Below, piece by piece: positions 7,435 to 15,629 of a DNA stretch of 54,490 nt; positions within the stretch are counted from its first letter, which is position 1, and each line of letters opens with the position of its first letter. A model generated the notes under the pieces. That model searched no databases and was not told the DNA's origin. It saw nothing but the letters and a program-made list of their open reading frames with translations. This stretch comes from a virus. The translations under genes and the position numbers were made by a program. The stretch spans positions 1-54,490 of the IMG/VR virus record IMGVR_UViG_3300036861_000394; one strand, written 5' to 3'.

Positions 7435-8439
7435 TTAGGCGACAGCCGCCGTCAGCGTGTAACCGGCAAACGGGGCTACGACCTTCTCGGCGATGGTCTC
7501 GCCGACCGCGAACCCGTCGAGCCTTCGCACGTCGTCACGCCAAGACCGCGTGAGGCGCGGCTCAGACGTGAATGTGTACGCAAGGGACGGGGAATCGAGC
7601 GCGGGACCCGGGGTGACGTATGCGAGTAGCACGTCCTTGCCCCAGATGTCGGAGTAGGAAGCGGTCTGACCTTCCTTGGCCGTGTTCTTGATGTTGCCCG
7701 GCACGAGCACCCGCATCCCCAGAATCCGCGATGGAAGCAGCGGGAACTGCTGGAAGTAGGCATTCGACTCAGGCGAGCCCGTGTATGTATTCAGCGGGCC
7801 ACCGGCAGACGAGAAGATGATCGACTTGTTCATCCCCTCTGCAACAGCCGCCGGAATGACGAGCGTGTTCGGACGGACGCCGACCGACTGGCGCATTTTC
7901 TGAGCGCCGGTCGTCAACTGACCCACGAAGTCTTTCCATGTGGTCGTCGCAGCGTCCAACTGCGGAGAAGCCGCAGCGGTCATCGTGGAGTCGATCCCAC
8001 CTACGATCGGCTCGCCGTTGATGACGGTCGTCGAGGTGTTGATCTTGAGCAGTGCGGCCATCCGCATCTCGCGGAGTGTCTGCAGGTTGCGAAGCGTTCC
8101 GATCTGCTTCGTCTCTTCGAGTCGTAGCTGGCTGTCGGCGTTCTTGCGCTCGCGATCGGAGATCGTCCACGCAAGCTCACGCCGAAGCGCCGAGTACGAG
8201 CTCGTCGAGTAGCTGAAGTCGACCTCGCGGGGTGCGGCGCGGTCGGCCGTCAGGTCGGAGACATCGCTTCGGTAGAACGGACCCTGATCCCAGACCACGT
8301 AGTTGTCGGTCTCGTGGACGACTGGAAGGCGGGGGCAGATGTCCTCGGCGATGAATCCCTCTTCCAGCGGCATGTAGCGCGCTGCAAGGTTCGAGAGGAG
8401 GACGTTCGTGTGAACGTTCCCCACGGAGAGGGTTGCCAT
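7435..8439 (-). CDS. Major capsid protein
   Basis: The 334-residue product follows the protease/scaffold and decoration genes and has the size of an HK97-fold capsid protein. It is a soluble alpha/beta sequence with VPRxxxx-like early region (PRLPVVHETDNYVVW), a long helix (LRLEETKQIGTLRNLQTLREMRMAALL) that matches the spine helix, and a late P-domain-like segment (RSWRDDVRRLDGFAVGETI). The ATG has AGGAG eight bases upstream in a leader identical to that of the decoration gene. No protein-level family assignment can be made without a search. Confidence 0.85.
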   Translation of the reverse strand: MATLSVGNVHTNVLLSNLAARYMPLEEGFIAEDICPRLPVVHETDNYVVWDQGPFYRSDVSDLTADRAAPREVDFSYSTSSYSALRRELAWTISDRERKNADSQLRLEETKQIGTLRNLQTLREMRMAALLKINTSTTVINGEPIVGGIDSTMTAAASPQLDAATTTWKDFVGQLTTGAQKMRQSVGVRPNTLVIPAAVAEGMNKSIIFSSAGGPLNTYTGSPESNAYFQQFPLLPSRILGMRVLVPGNIKNTAKEGQTASYSDIWGKDVLLAYVTPGPALDSPSLAYTFTSEPRLTRSWRDDVRRLDGFAVGETIAEKVVAPFAGYTLTAAVA

Positions 8440-8451
8440 TGGTTACTCCTG
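8435..8451 (-). promoter_or_regulatory. Capsid gene leader, identical to the decoration gene leader
   Basis: The 17 bases 8435-8451 are repeated exactly at 8871-8887. Each copy carries CAGGAG, a short spacer and the ATG. A shared leader on the two capsid-shell genes suggests they are translated at matched high levels. Confidence 0.6.
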
Positions 8452-8482
8452 TGGGGCGAGCTAATCTCGCCCAGGTATCGGG

Positions 8483-8875
8483 TTAGATGAAGCTCGGGTT
8501 CACGAGGACGCTGAAGACGTCCCCAGCGGCGGCGTTGACAAGTGCCTTGCCGACCACGCCGACTGGCGCGGAGCCAACTCCGCCAGCGGCGACGAGAGCG
8601 ATAGCGCCGAGCGAGCCGAGGCCAAGCGGAGCGCCCGCCCCGATTGAGGCTCCCGCGATCATCTTCGCGACGCCGTAGGTGATGACCTCGCACGAATCAT
8701 TCGCAGCGTGCGATGCCCTCGTAACGCCGAGGGGAGTGATCCCGGAAGCGGCCGGGATCACCGATTCGTCGAGCTGTGAGCCGGCTGCCGCCACTCCCAC
8801 TCCGGCATACGCCCGAACCGCGGACGCAGCACGCTGCGAGATGACAAAAGCCGCGCTCTGACCTTCATGTGCCAT
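8483..8875 (-). CDS. Capsid decoration protein, likely
   Basis: The 130-residue product lies between protease/scaffold and major capsid genes, where head decoration proteins lie. It is low in charge and rich in alanine, glycine and valine (AYAGVGVAAAGS, ASIGAGAPLGLGSLGAIALVAAGG), like the beta-rich DUF2190-type decoration proteins. It shares its translation leader with the capsid gene. Confidence 0.7.
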   Translation of the reverse strand: MAHEGQSAAFVISQRAASAVRAYAGVGVAAAGSQLDESVIPAASGITPLGVTRASHAANDSCEVITYGVAKMIAGASIGAGAPLGLGSLGAIALVAAGGVGSAPVGVVGKALVNAAAGDVFSVLVNPSFI

Positions 8876-8904
8876 TGGTTACTCCTGAGAAGCCCGCTAG
8901 GGGC

Positions 8905-9480
8905 TTAGTAGACGAGGTTCGAGCGAGCCTCTTCGGCCGCCGTGATGTACTCGTCGGTCGTGTAGTCGTCGCCCTTGCCCTGTTCCTTCAGGACTTCGAG
9001 CGCGAGCAGATGCAGCTTGGCCGACTCGGCATCAACCGGATCGGTGGACTTGTACGAATTCGTGAACTGCGCGACATCGGCGTCGTCCGTGAAATCCTGC
9101 GAGCCGCCGGAGCCGCGTGGGGTTCCGTTGATCTTGCTGAAGCCCTCCGGCCGCGAGGCGATCAGGGACTTGAGGCCCTTCACGTTGTCCGCGAACAAAT
9201 CGGCGAGCTTGTCCTTCTCGACCGGGAGGACGCGGCCCTTCTCGACCGCCTTGGCGAGGAAGACCTCGATATCGCGGGAACGGTCGCGCCGCTCTAGATC
9301 CTCGATGCGTTCGTTGAGCTTCTCGGACTCCTTGACCTTGGCCGTGAGCGTCGTGATGTTCTCTTCGAGTGCGAGGATCTGCCCGTCCTTGTCGTTCAGG
9401 GCGGCGTTGATCTTCTTCTGAGGATCTGCGGTCTCGTCGAGGCCGAGGATCTTCAGATAGTCCGTGACCTTCTCGGCCAT
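8905..9480 (-). CDS. Scaffold protein from an internal start of the protease gene
   Basis: An ATG inside the protease-scaffold frame has AGGAG seven bases upstream (CAGGAGAACACC before ATG). Translation from it yields the last 191 residues alone: a coiled-coil region (about residues 35-75, QILALEENITTLTAKVKESEKLNERIEDLERR) followed by a charged helical end. Separate scaffold from an in-frame start is known for lambda C/Nu3 and Mu I/Z. Here it is inferred from the strong ribosome binding site. Confidence 0.7.
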   Translation of the reverse strand: MAEKVTDYLKILGLDETADPQKKINAALNDKDGQILALEENITTLTAKVKESEKLNERIEDLERRDRSRDIEVFLAKAVEKGRVLPVEKDKLADLFADNVKGLKSLIASRPEGFSKINGTPRGSGGSQDFTDDADVAQFTNSYKSTDPVDAESAKLHLLALEVLKEQGKGDDYTTDEYITAAEEARSNLVY

Positions 9481-10440
9481 GGTGTTCTCCTGTTCGGGTT
9501 CGTCCTGTTCGTCTGACTCCTCGTCGTCGGAGGAGGAGTCCTTGAGTTCGTCATCGAGTTTTGCGAGCACCGTCTCTTCGTCGGCGTCTTCGGGAAGGCC
9601 GAGCTTGACGGCAAGTGTCTTTAGTTCCACTTCCGCTCCTTGCGTGATTTCGGGATCGTTGTCGGTGCCGAGAACGGCGCGAGCGAGCTTTTGAACTCGC
9701 TCATCTTCGCTACCGAGTCCGGCGAGAATGAAATGGACGAAGTCAGAGCCGTACTGGTCGGCCAGGCCATTCAGTTGCTTCGCGTCGAGCAGGTCGCGCG
9801 CGGTGACGGCCGCGAGGTCCTCGAAGAAGGGCCGGTTCGTCAACGTCGCTGCGCCTAGCTCCTTCAGCTTCGTCATCAGGCCGCTGCGAGGATGGGTCTC
9901 GGCCATCGCCCACTCGGGGCTGATGAATCGGAAATCGCCGTCGCGGATCTCCTGCACCGCGGTCGGCGTCCATTTGACCTCGGCCCAGACGGACGGGCGC
10001 TCTTGCACGCCTCCATCTGGATTCTTCTCGTTCTCTCGAACGACGATGGCCTCACCAGTGAACCAGCCGGCAGCGCGCGTATCGCCGTCTCCGCCACCGT
10101 GGTCGCGGTCAATGGGGATACGGTTGGGATTCTCGCCAATGTAGGCCGCGAGCGTGTCGAGATCCTCGGCCGTGATCGTGAAGTACCAACGGCCGTTTCG
10201 CGCCTTCTCGGCGGTCGGCATGACCTCGATCCAGGAGCGCCCCTCGGCGTCGATCTTGGTCGCGGCGATCTCGACTGAGCCGCGCATCGTGTTAGCCACG
10301 TCTGCTCCAGTGGGAAGGTCGCCTATGGCGAGTCCCTGTTTGATTGCCTTCTTCTTCGCGCCCGGCCCCGTATAGCAGCGTCCGGATTCTCCCCATCGCC
10401 AGCCGCCCTTGCCGTTGCTCTGGCACTCCTGAAGGGGCAT
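8905..10440 (-). CDS. Capsid maturation protease-scaffold fusion, Mu gpI-like
   Basis: The 511-residue product has a short N-terminal basic-cysteine unit (residues 1-40, with GGWRWGESGRCYTGPGAKKK), a protease domain of the Mu I type (about 50-260, with PIDRDHGGGDGDTRAAGWF and FRFISPEWAM), an acidic linker (about 290-320) and a coiled-coil scaffold (about 330-511). In Mu-like phages this protein is a serine protease that processes the scaffold during head maturation. The catalytic residues cannot be assigned with certainty by eye. An internal start at 9480 can give free scaffold. Confidence 0.8.
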   Translation of the reverse strand: MPLQECQSNGKGGWRWGESGRCYTGPGAKKKAIKQGLAIGDLPTGADVANTMRGSVEIAATKIDAEGRSWIEVMPTAEKARNGRWYFTITAEDLDTLAAYIGENPNRIPIDRDHGGGDGDTRAAGWFTGEAIVVRENEKNPDGGVQERPSVWAEVKWTPTAVQEIRDGDFRFISPEWAMAETHPRSGLMTKLKELGAATLTNRPFFEDLAAVTARDLLDAKQLNGLADQYGSDFVHFILAGLGSEDERVQKLARAVLGTDNDPEITQGAEVELKTLAVKLGLPEDADEETVLAKLDDELKDSSSDDEESDEQDEPEQENTMAEKVTDYLKILGLDETADPQKKINAALNDKDGQILALEENITTLTAKVKESEKLNERIEDLERRDRSRDIEVFLAKAVEKGRVLPVEKDKLADLFADNVKGLKSLIASRPEGFSKINGTPRGSGGSQDFTDDADVAQFTNSYKSTDPVDAESAKLHLLALEVLKEQGKGDDYTTDEYITAAEEARSNLVY

Positions 10441-10443
10441 GGC

Positions 10444-10587
10444 CTAGCTCTGCTGGCCGCGGTAGGCTTCGAGAAGCCCGCCGTAACCGAACGAATCCAG
10501 CATCGTCGTGATTGCGGCTAGCTGGGCTTCCAGCTCGGCCACGCGCTTTTCGAGCTTGCTCGGCGATTGTTTCTTCGGATCTGCCAT
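10444..10587 (-). CDS. Small coiled-coil protein (47 aa)
   Basis: The ATG at 10587 shares a base with the upstream TAA (TAATG). The product is MADPKKQSPSKLEKRVAELE followed by another 27 residues, with a heptad-like central helix. It lies between the minor head and protease genes. Function is unknown; a small assembly factor is possible. Confidence 0.65.
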   Translation of the reverse strand: MADPKKQSPSKLEKRVAELEAQLAAITTMLDSFGYGGLLEAYRGQQS

Positions 10588-10901
10588 TAGAGGATGAAGC
10601 TCCGTCCTTCGTAGGAGTAGTAAAGAACTTGTATCGCGGCACTGCCCATCACATAGGCGCGGAAACGAGATAGTCCGCCGGAAGGAGCCCCGCCACCATC
10701 AATGCGGAAAGGCGGGTCCGCGCCAGAGAGCAATATTCCAGAGCTAGCCGTCAACATGATGCTTGCCGTCTCGGACCAGCGAACGGTTCCGCCATCTACG
10801 CGAATGACTGCATTGTCGGCGCCACTCGGAATCGAGGCGAGTCCGATGACAATGCCGCTCGCACCGGAGGCCGTCTCGATGAAGTTCAGGGGTCGTGCCA
10901 C
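10587..10901 (-). CDS. Small beta-rich structural protein, likely (104 aa)
   Basis: The product is low in charge and rich in serine, glycine and alternating hydrophobic residues (SIMLTASSGILLSGADPP, SRFRAYVMGSAAIQVLYYSY), suggesting an all-beta fold. It ends with FIL, similar to the FVL end of the 103-residue gene at 11804. It lies in the head gene cluster, so a virion protein is the best guess. Confidence 0.55.
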   Translation of the reverse strand: MARPLNFIETASGASGIVIGLASIPSGADNAVIRVDGGTVRWSETASIMLTASSGILLSGADPPFRIDGGGAPSGGLSRFRAYVMGSAAIQVLYYSYEGRSFIL

Positions 10902-10910
10902 GCTAGTCTC

Positions 10911-10985
10911 CTACCGGATTGGTTGCGGCGCCAGGATTGGGCCGATTGGATCTCGCTGCCCTCCGTCGGGCCGATGCTTTTCCAC
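10911..10985 (-). CDS. Possible 24-aa ORF after the minor head gene
   Basis: A GTG overlaps the TAG of the minor head gene (TAGTG), and AGGAAGG lies nine bases before it. The product is short, basic and proline-rich. It fills the otherwise empty 83-base gap. Support is only the coupling pattern seen throughout this genome. Confidence 0.3.
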   Translation of the reverse strand: MEKHRPDGGQRDPIGPILAPQPIR

Positions 10986-11803
10986 TATGCCGCCTTCCTG
11001 ATTCGCGCTAGCTCGTCCACAGTCGGCTCTGGCGCGCGCACGTCGCCCGGCCCGTAGCCGAAGACCATCAGACCCCGGCAACGTCCGCCGCCGTAGCAAT
11101 CGGTCGGAGGCAAGTGGCTGAAGTAGGCATCCGAGCCGACCTCGTAAATCTCGCCGTGCGCGCGGACGCAGCCGTCACAAGTTGCCTTGTCTAGCTGCTC
11201 GCTTCGCAGAGCAAACTCGGGCGGGTTCTTCATTGCCATCGCGCCCGCGGTGCGACCGAGATTGAGTGTCTCGCCGACGAGTTCCAGGACGTGGTTGTGA
11301 AGTGTCTTCAGCGCGGCGACCGATGCGACCGTGACCAACGTGACCACATCGCGCTCGGGCGAGTCGGCGACTGCGGCCGTGGCGGAGGTCCCGATCTCAT
11401 AGGCCGTCTGCTTGGCACGATGCTGGATGAGCGCCACGATCCCGGCTACCCCGTGTCTGGCGAGCCGCGCGTAGTGACCGGCGTCGGGGATGGAGTAGGC
11501 AAGGATCGGCTCGGTAGGTACGTATTTCTGCCGGGACGATGCGTCCAACTTCCGCAGTTCCGCCTGCGCCGAGCGATAGCCGAAATGAAGTACCCGGCTG
11601 AGCTCGGTCTGAAGGCGCCGCTCGAGCGTGTCGAGCGCGGCCAGCGGCAGCAGGCGCAGGCTGGCGACGAGGTAGGCGATCCGTTTCGTCGATGGAGTCG
11701 CGCCGGACTCGACGTACATGCGCTCGAAGATGATTACGGCGTTATGGGCTTGGAAGTCAACCTGCCGTTCGGCGAGGGTGAGCGGGACCCGGGGCTGGAA
11801 CAC
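10985..11803 (-). CDS. Minor head protein, SPP1 gp7 / Mu gpF-like
   Basis: The 272-residue product is helical for its first 200 residues and ends in a cysteine region: DKATCDGCVRAHGEIY near residue 208, then PTDCYGGGRCRGLMV near 235. A late D-x-x-T-C-x-x-C followed by a cysteine/histidine pair near the C-terminus is the hallmark of head morphogenesis proteins of the SPP1 gp7/Mu gpF family, which sit at the portal and help DNA exit. GTG start at 11803, one base after the upstream stop. Confidence 0.75.
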   Translation of the reverse strand: MFQPRVPLTLAERQVDFQAHNAVIIFERMYVESGATPSTKRIAYLVASLRLLPLAALDTLERRLQTELSRVLHFGYRSAQAELRKLDASSRQKYVPTEPILAYSIPDAGHYARLARHGVAGIVALIQHRAKQTAYEIGTSATAAVADSPERDVVTLVTVASVAALKTLHNHVLELVGETLNLGRTAGAMAMKNPPEFALRSEQLDKATCDGCVRAHGEIYEVGSDAYFSHLPPTDCYGGGRCRGLMVFGYGPGDVRAPEPTVDELARIRKAA

Positions 11804-12115
11804 CTAGAGGACGAAGCTCTGATCGACGTCGAAGTACCATTCCTCCGCCGCCTGAATCCCGCCCGTCCCGATCGAGCGGTAGTACCAGCGCCCGTAGTTG
11901 TCGACCGTAATGTCCTTGTAGTAGGCGCCGGTCGGGACGCGAGTGATCGAGGCACCGCCTACGCCGAACGCATAGCAGGCGACCGTGGTGGCCGGACTCT
12001 TGACGAGAAAGATGATCGTCGACGGATCGGCCGGGGTGACGAGATCGGTGGAGACGTAGGTGGCGATCAGGCGGACTAAATCGCCCACGTCGTAACGGCC
12101 TAGGCTTGCTGGCAC
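11804..12115 (-). CDS. Small virion-associated beta-sandwich protein, likely (103 aa)
   Basis: The product opens with GRYDVGDLVRLIATYVSTD and ends GIQAAEEWYFDVDQSFVL, with a central GAYYKDITVDNYGRWYYRSI. This order (D-G-D-V-R-L strand, proline loop, GxYxxDI, WxYR, AAEExxFxV) is common in small phage proteins encoded near head or tail genes and predicted to be Ig-like. GTG start overlaps the end of the repeat protein gene. Confidence 0.55.
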   Translation of the reverse strand: MPASLGRYDVGDLVRLIATYVSTDLVTPADPSTIIFLVKSPATTVACYAFGVGGASITRVPTGAYYKDITVDNYGRWYYRSIGTGGIQAAEEWYFDVDQSFVL

Positions 12116-13285
12116 TTAGACCCCCGGAGTGTCGGCGAGTGCGGCGTCATTGACGAGGGCGCCGCTGGTCGTTACGCCCATTCGCTCCTCGTCCGAGAGT
12201 CCAACCTCGTGGACGCTGCGAGCGCCGAGCGTAACGGACATCATCGCGCCATCGAAGAGCGCCAGGTGATAGACGACTCGGTCGCTCAGTGTGACCGATC
12301 CGAATGCGCTCGCGAACATTACGGTTCCGACCGTAGCGGTACCGAACTCCTCGCGCGAGGGGATCGACTGGACGAAGACGATCTGCGGGCTCTTGGTCGG
12401 AGTCCCGAACGCCTCGCGGCTGACGATCCCTACGACTTGGACGAGCCGGACGAGCTTCGTTACCCCGAAGGACTCGCGGGTGACGATCCCACCAACGTTG
12501 GCGACCAGGCGAGAGAGTGTGGTCGAGCCGAACGCTTGCAGGGTCGGAATCGCACCCGCGTTCTTGACCAGCCGGGTCAGATTGGCCGATCCGAACGCTT
12601 CCGCCGAAGGGATCTGCCCGACGCCCGTGACGAAGACGAGGCCGAAGGAGACCGTCGCCGTTCCGAACGCCTCGCCCGTGGTGATGCCACCCGCGAGCTT
12701 GACGAGCCGAACGACGTTCGTGGAGCCGAACGCCTCACGCGAGTCGATTTGGCCCGCGCCGGTTACGACCTTCTTCGAGAGATCGGCGGTGCCGAACGCC
12801 TCGCCGGAAGTGATCGCCCCGGCGTTCTTGATGAGGCGAATGACGTTCGGAATCCCGAACGCTTCCTGAGATCCGATTCCCGTTCGGACCTGAACGTAGA
12901 TCAGGCGCGGAGTGCCGAAGGCTTCGCTTGTCGAGATCGCGCCCGCGTTGGCAACGAGTCGAACTACTCGGGTCGTGCCGAAGGATTCCGAGCTCGGGAT
13001 TGCGCCGGCCAGCTTGACCTGGCGCGTTACCCTCGTCGTACCGAATGCTTCCCTGGTGGAGATCGCGCCCGCATTGAAGATGAGCCGGGTGAGCCTGGTT
13101 GTTCCGAAGCTCTCGCCGGAGGCGATCGCCCCTGAGTTCTTGACGAGCCTCGTGAGTCTCGTCGATGCGCCGAATGCCTCAGCGGAGGAAATCTGCCCAG
13201 CACCGGTGACCGTCTGAGTTGCAGGCCCGCCGTCTGCTTGCTGCTGGCCCGCGCCCGGAAGGAGTGGCCCCCACCAGGGATGCAT
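12116..13285 (-). CDS. Tandem-repeat virion protein with I-x-S-x-EAFG motifs (389 aa)
   Basis: From about residue 25 to 320 the chain is a series of about 14 repeats of 20-25 residues. The consensus is a hydrophobic strand (RLVKNAGAI), S/T, x, E, A/S, F, G, T/S, two variable residues, then L/V-x-R. This EAFG repeat is seen in tail and fibre-like proteins of actinobacterial phages. The end (residues 330-389) is a different beta-rich domain (VTLSDRVVYHLALFDGAMM). The array suggests an extended beta structure exposed on the virion. One more repeat unit appears at the end of the zinc finger gene at 16108. Confidence 0.7.
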   Translation of the reverse strand: MHPWWGPLLPGAGQQQADGGPATQTVTGAGQISSAEAFGASTRLTRLVKNSGAIASGESFGTTRLTRLIFNAGAISTREAFGTTRVTRQVKLAGAIPSSESFGTTRVVRLVANAGAISTSEAFGTPRLIYVQVRTGIGSQEAFGIPNVIRLIKNAGAITSGEAFGTADLSKKVVTGAGQIDSREAFGSTNVVRLVKLAGGITTGEAFGTATVSFGLVFVTGVGQIPSAEAFGSANLTRLVKNAGAIPTLQAFGSTTLSRLVANVGGIVTRESFGVTKLVRLVQVVGIVSREAFGTPTKSPQIVFVQSIPSREEFGTATVGTVMFASAFGSVTLSDRVVYHLALFDGAMMSVTLGARSVHEVGLSDEERMGVTTSGALVNDAALADTPGV

Positions 13286-13630
13286 TTAAGCGATCTTTCT
13301 AATCGACCAGGGGTAGGCCCTCCCAGTACCGGCTGTCTGCTTCAGCGTCACGTCCCAACCATTCATCAGCACGAGTGCCGGCGAGACCCAGAGATTGTCA
13401 TCGGCCGAAGGATCGTGGGCGAGCACGGCTTTGAGACAAGTGCGCTGCGTATCTCCCGTCCGTGCCTTCTCCTTGACGCGGATCTCAGTGATGTCGCCGA
13501 GCGCCATCGCATCGATGTCGATGAAGACCTGATAGATGCCGTCAGTCGTCTCGGGAGTCGTCGTATTCAATGTGTGCTCGGTATTGATCGTCGCCGTCTG
13601 CGAGCCGGTTACATGCTCGGTGATCGCCAT
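13286..13630 (-). CDS. Structural protein of the fibre-like cluster (114 aa)
   Basis: The product is threonine-rich at the N-terminus (GSQTATINTEHTLNTTTPET) and then alternates strands (GIYQVFIDIDAMALGDI, TEIRVKEKART), consistent with an all-beta virion domain. It lies in a compact run with the two larger structural genes upstream. No catalytic motif. Confidence 0.55.
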   Translation of the reverse strand: MAITEHVTGSQTATINTEHTLNTTTPETTDGIYQVFIDIDAMALGDITEIRVKEKARTGDTQRTCLKAVLAHDPSADDNLWVSPALVLMNGWDVTLKQTAGTGRAYPWSIRKIA

Positions 13631-14283
13631 TAGACAGTCAGCCGATCGTTATGCATTCCGAGATGATTAGCCTGCTCGATCGTCAAGGCAGGCGCTCCCC
13701 ATGCCTCCTCATCACCGACCAGAGCGTGATGCGGTCCGCAGCCGGTGAACGAAGTGGCCGTCTTGCCTGTATAGGTGACCTGGTGATCGTCCTTGCCATC
13801 CACGAAATCGGTGAGCTTGAACGAGCCCGAGCTGGGGAACCCGTCCGTCTCGTTGACGTTGATCGTCGCCGAGTCTGCGGCGTGTACTCCGACGACGAGC
13901 GCGTAGGGAACGCCGTAGATGACGTCGCCATCGCTCAAGGCGAGATGCCCTCCGCATTGCAGGAAGGAGGTGGCCGTCTTCCCTGTATGCCAACAGAAGC
14001 CACCCTTGATGTAGATGTAGCCATCTGTCGAGAAACCAGCCGTTGAGATGACGTTGATTACCGTGGAATCAAGGGCATTGGCACCATTAGAGGTGGTCTG
14101 ACCGGTGAAGGGATCGATTATCAACACATTTGAGCTCGTATCGCCACTCGCGTACACGAGTCCCAGCGTGTCGATCTGAAAGCCCATGCCGAACGCGTGC
14201 TCGAACACGCGCGCCAGGCCGCGATAACACTCTGCTCGATCTACGAAGGGAGTATTGTCGAGGTAGTAGAAGGTGTTGTACAT
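13630..14283 (-). CDS. Fibre-like structural protein with a duplicated domain (217 aa)
   Basis: Two units of about 60 residues are recognisable: GFSTDGYIYIKGG followed by GKTATSFLQCGG, and GFPSSGSFKLTDF followed by GKTATSFTGCGP. The shared GKTATSF-x-x-CG core with a preceding G-F-S/P-x-x-G strand shows an internal duplication. This pattern occurs in phage tail-associated beta domains. ATG overlaps the next stop. Confidence 0.6.
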   Translation of the reverse strand: MYNTFYYLDNTPFVDRAECYRGLARVFEHAFGMGFQIDTLGLVYASGDTSSNVLIIDPFTGQTTSNGANALDSTVINVISTAGFSTDGYIYIKGGFCWHTGKTATSFLQCGGHLALSDGDVIYGVPYALVVGVHAADSATINVNETDGFPSSGSFKLTDFVDGKDDHQVTYTGKTATSFTGCGPHHALVGDEEAWGAPALTIEQANHLGMHNDRLTV

Positions 14284-14289
14284 CTCGAC

Positions 14290-15141
14290 TCAATAGAGCC
14301 CATAGAGACCAGCGTCGAAGGTCTGCGCATCTGTGCCCGACTGCTCGACCCGCACCTGAAGCTGAGTCCCGGACGGAATCTGCCCGAAGTAGGGAAGAGG
14401 CGGTATCGGCCCGGAGACCATCTCCGTCGTGTTCGTCCCCATGTAGTACTCCATCAGCGTCGTCGAGGAGTAGCCGATCTCGAAGTGGTAGGCGATCGAA
14501 GTAGTGGTCGTGTCAGCAAGCGTCCCCCCGATCCCGAGCAGAAGTCCGCTATAGGGCTGAGAGGTCGTGGAGCCGACGTTGAACCAGGCCGACTCATTGC
14601 CGCCACCTGTCGTAACGGGCGTGATCGTAGTTCCGTTAGAAGCCCCAGCGGAGGTGATGCCATAGGCATCGGCGCCCCGGAAAGTAGCCCACGCGATTCC
14701 GTCCGCGCCGCCGAAGAGCCAACAACTGACCGAGACGGTGTCGCTGGCGGTATTGGACTGACAGCGGGCCGAGAGGCGCACGCCCTTGGGGAGAAAGAGC
14801 GGCAGCACAAACTGCTTCGGCATCAAGGCCGATGCGGCCGGCACCGACGACCAGCCCGCGAGATAGTTGGGGATGATGACTTGCTCGGAGCCGCCGCCGG
14901 AAGTGCCAATACCGATGTCGACCAGGAAATCCGTGCGCGTCGCGGAAAGAAACGAATTGTGGAAGACGAAGTAGGCGAGACAGTTCTCGTAGGGCACGGG
15001 ATCGACCAACGAGGCCCAAGAGCCTTTGACGTTCGCGGCCCCGGCAGTGAGAACGGTGCCGGGATTGTTGATGCCTGGCGTCGCCGTCAGGTTGTGGACT
15101 GGCGCGTTGCCAAGTATCGAAGGGGCAATCGCCAGGCTCAT
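14290..15141 (-). CDS. Fibre-like structural protein (283 aa)
   Basis: The start is placed at ATG 15141 (MSLAIAPSILG), eight bases past the upstream stop, rather than at the longer reading frame. The product is rich in glycine, serine and threonine with aromatic strand ends (LVDIGIGTSGGGSEQVIIPN, IAYHFEIGYSSTTLMEYYMG), resembling jelly-roll tail or baseplate proteins. It belongs to the 15.6-12.1 kb group. Confidence 0.6.
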   Translation of the reverse strand: MSLAIAPSILGNAPVHNLTATPGINNPGTVLTAGAANVKGSWASLVDPVPYENCLAYFVFHNSFLSATRTDFLVDIGIGTSGGGSEQVIIPNYLAGWSSVPAASALMPKQFVLPLFLPKGVRLSARCQSNTASDTVSVSCWLFGGADGIAWATFRGADAYGITSAGASNGTTITPVTTGGGNESAWFNVGSTTSQPYSGLLLGIGGTLADTTTTSIAYHFEIGYSSTTLMEYYMGTNTTEMVSGPIPPLPYFGQIPSGTQLQVRVEQSGTDAQTFDAGLYGLY

Positions 15142-15148
15142 CGAGCTA

Positions 15149-15586
15149 TCACAACTTGAAAATCTTATTAGCCCCTGCGTCCCAGGCCACGGAAACATCG
15201 CCGCCATTCGGGAGGAAGGGCAATCCCGTAGCTACGCCGATATAGCCGATGAGCAGGCTCGTATTCGAGGCATTCGTCTGATTGACGAGCACGAGCCCGT
15301 CAGCAGTCGCGGCGCCGCTCGAGCCGACTCCCGTGAAGGTGATGTCGTCCGCGTCGGCAACGCCCGCCGTCGTCGTCTTGTTGGCAAGCGCGACGAGCGC
15401 GGATTTCCACATGTTGCCAGTAAGGGGGATGTCGGAGAGAAAGACGTTTGCCGCCTGGCTCAGGTTGTAGGACGAGATGATGTAAGCGACGATAGAGGCC
15501 GGGACCGATCCCGCCTTCCAACCGCCGGAGGCGACGAGAAACATCTCCCTTCCTGAATCAAAAAGTCCGTTAGTCGCGGCAGCCAA
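15149..15586 (-). CDS. Fibre-like structural protein (145 aa)
   Basis: TTG start at 15586 with AAAGGA six bases upstream. The product is beta-rich with many small residues (GVGSSGAATADGLVLVNQT, DVSVAWDAGANKIFKL). A homologous layout (several such proteins in a row) suggests receptor-binding or decoration proteins. It is the first gene of the fibre-like block. Confidence 0.55.
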   Translation of the reverse strand: MAAATNGLFDSGREMFLVASGGWKAGSVPASIVAYIISSYNLSQAANVFLSDIPLTGNMWKSALVALANKTTTAGVADADDITFTGVGSSGAATADGLVLVNQTNASNTSLLIGYIGVATGLPFLPNGGDVSVAWDAGANKIFKL

Positions 15587-15616
15587 TTTGCGTCCTTTGG
15601 TATCCGGCTAGTCCAG

Positions 15617-15622
15617 TAAAAT
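15617..15622 (+). promoter_or_regulatory. Candidate -10 box for the plus-strand HNH gene
   Basis: TAAAAT is followed by seven bases and then the GTG at 15630. No Shine-Dalgarno lies between, so the transcript is probably leaderless. No convincing -35 is visible. Confidence 0.5.
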
Positions 15623-15629
15623 TCTGAAT

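Noticed and set aside
12209-13135. Long plus-strand frame opposite the EAFG repeat gene
   Set aside because: It mirrors the repeats of the minus-strand gene and has the arginine/aspartate-rich composition of a shadow; no ribosome binding site.
14197-15159. Plus-strand frame of 320 codons opposite fibre-like genes
   Set aside because: Arginine- and glycine-rich with no domain; opposite well-supported minus-strand structural genes.
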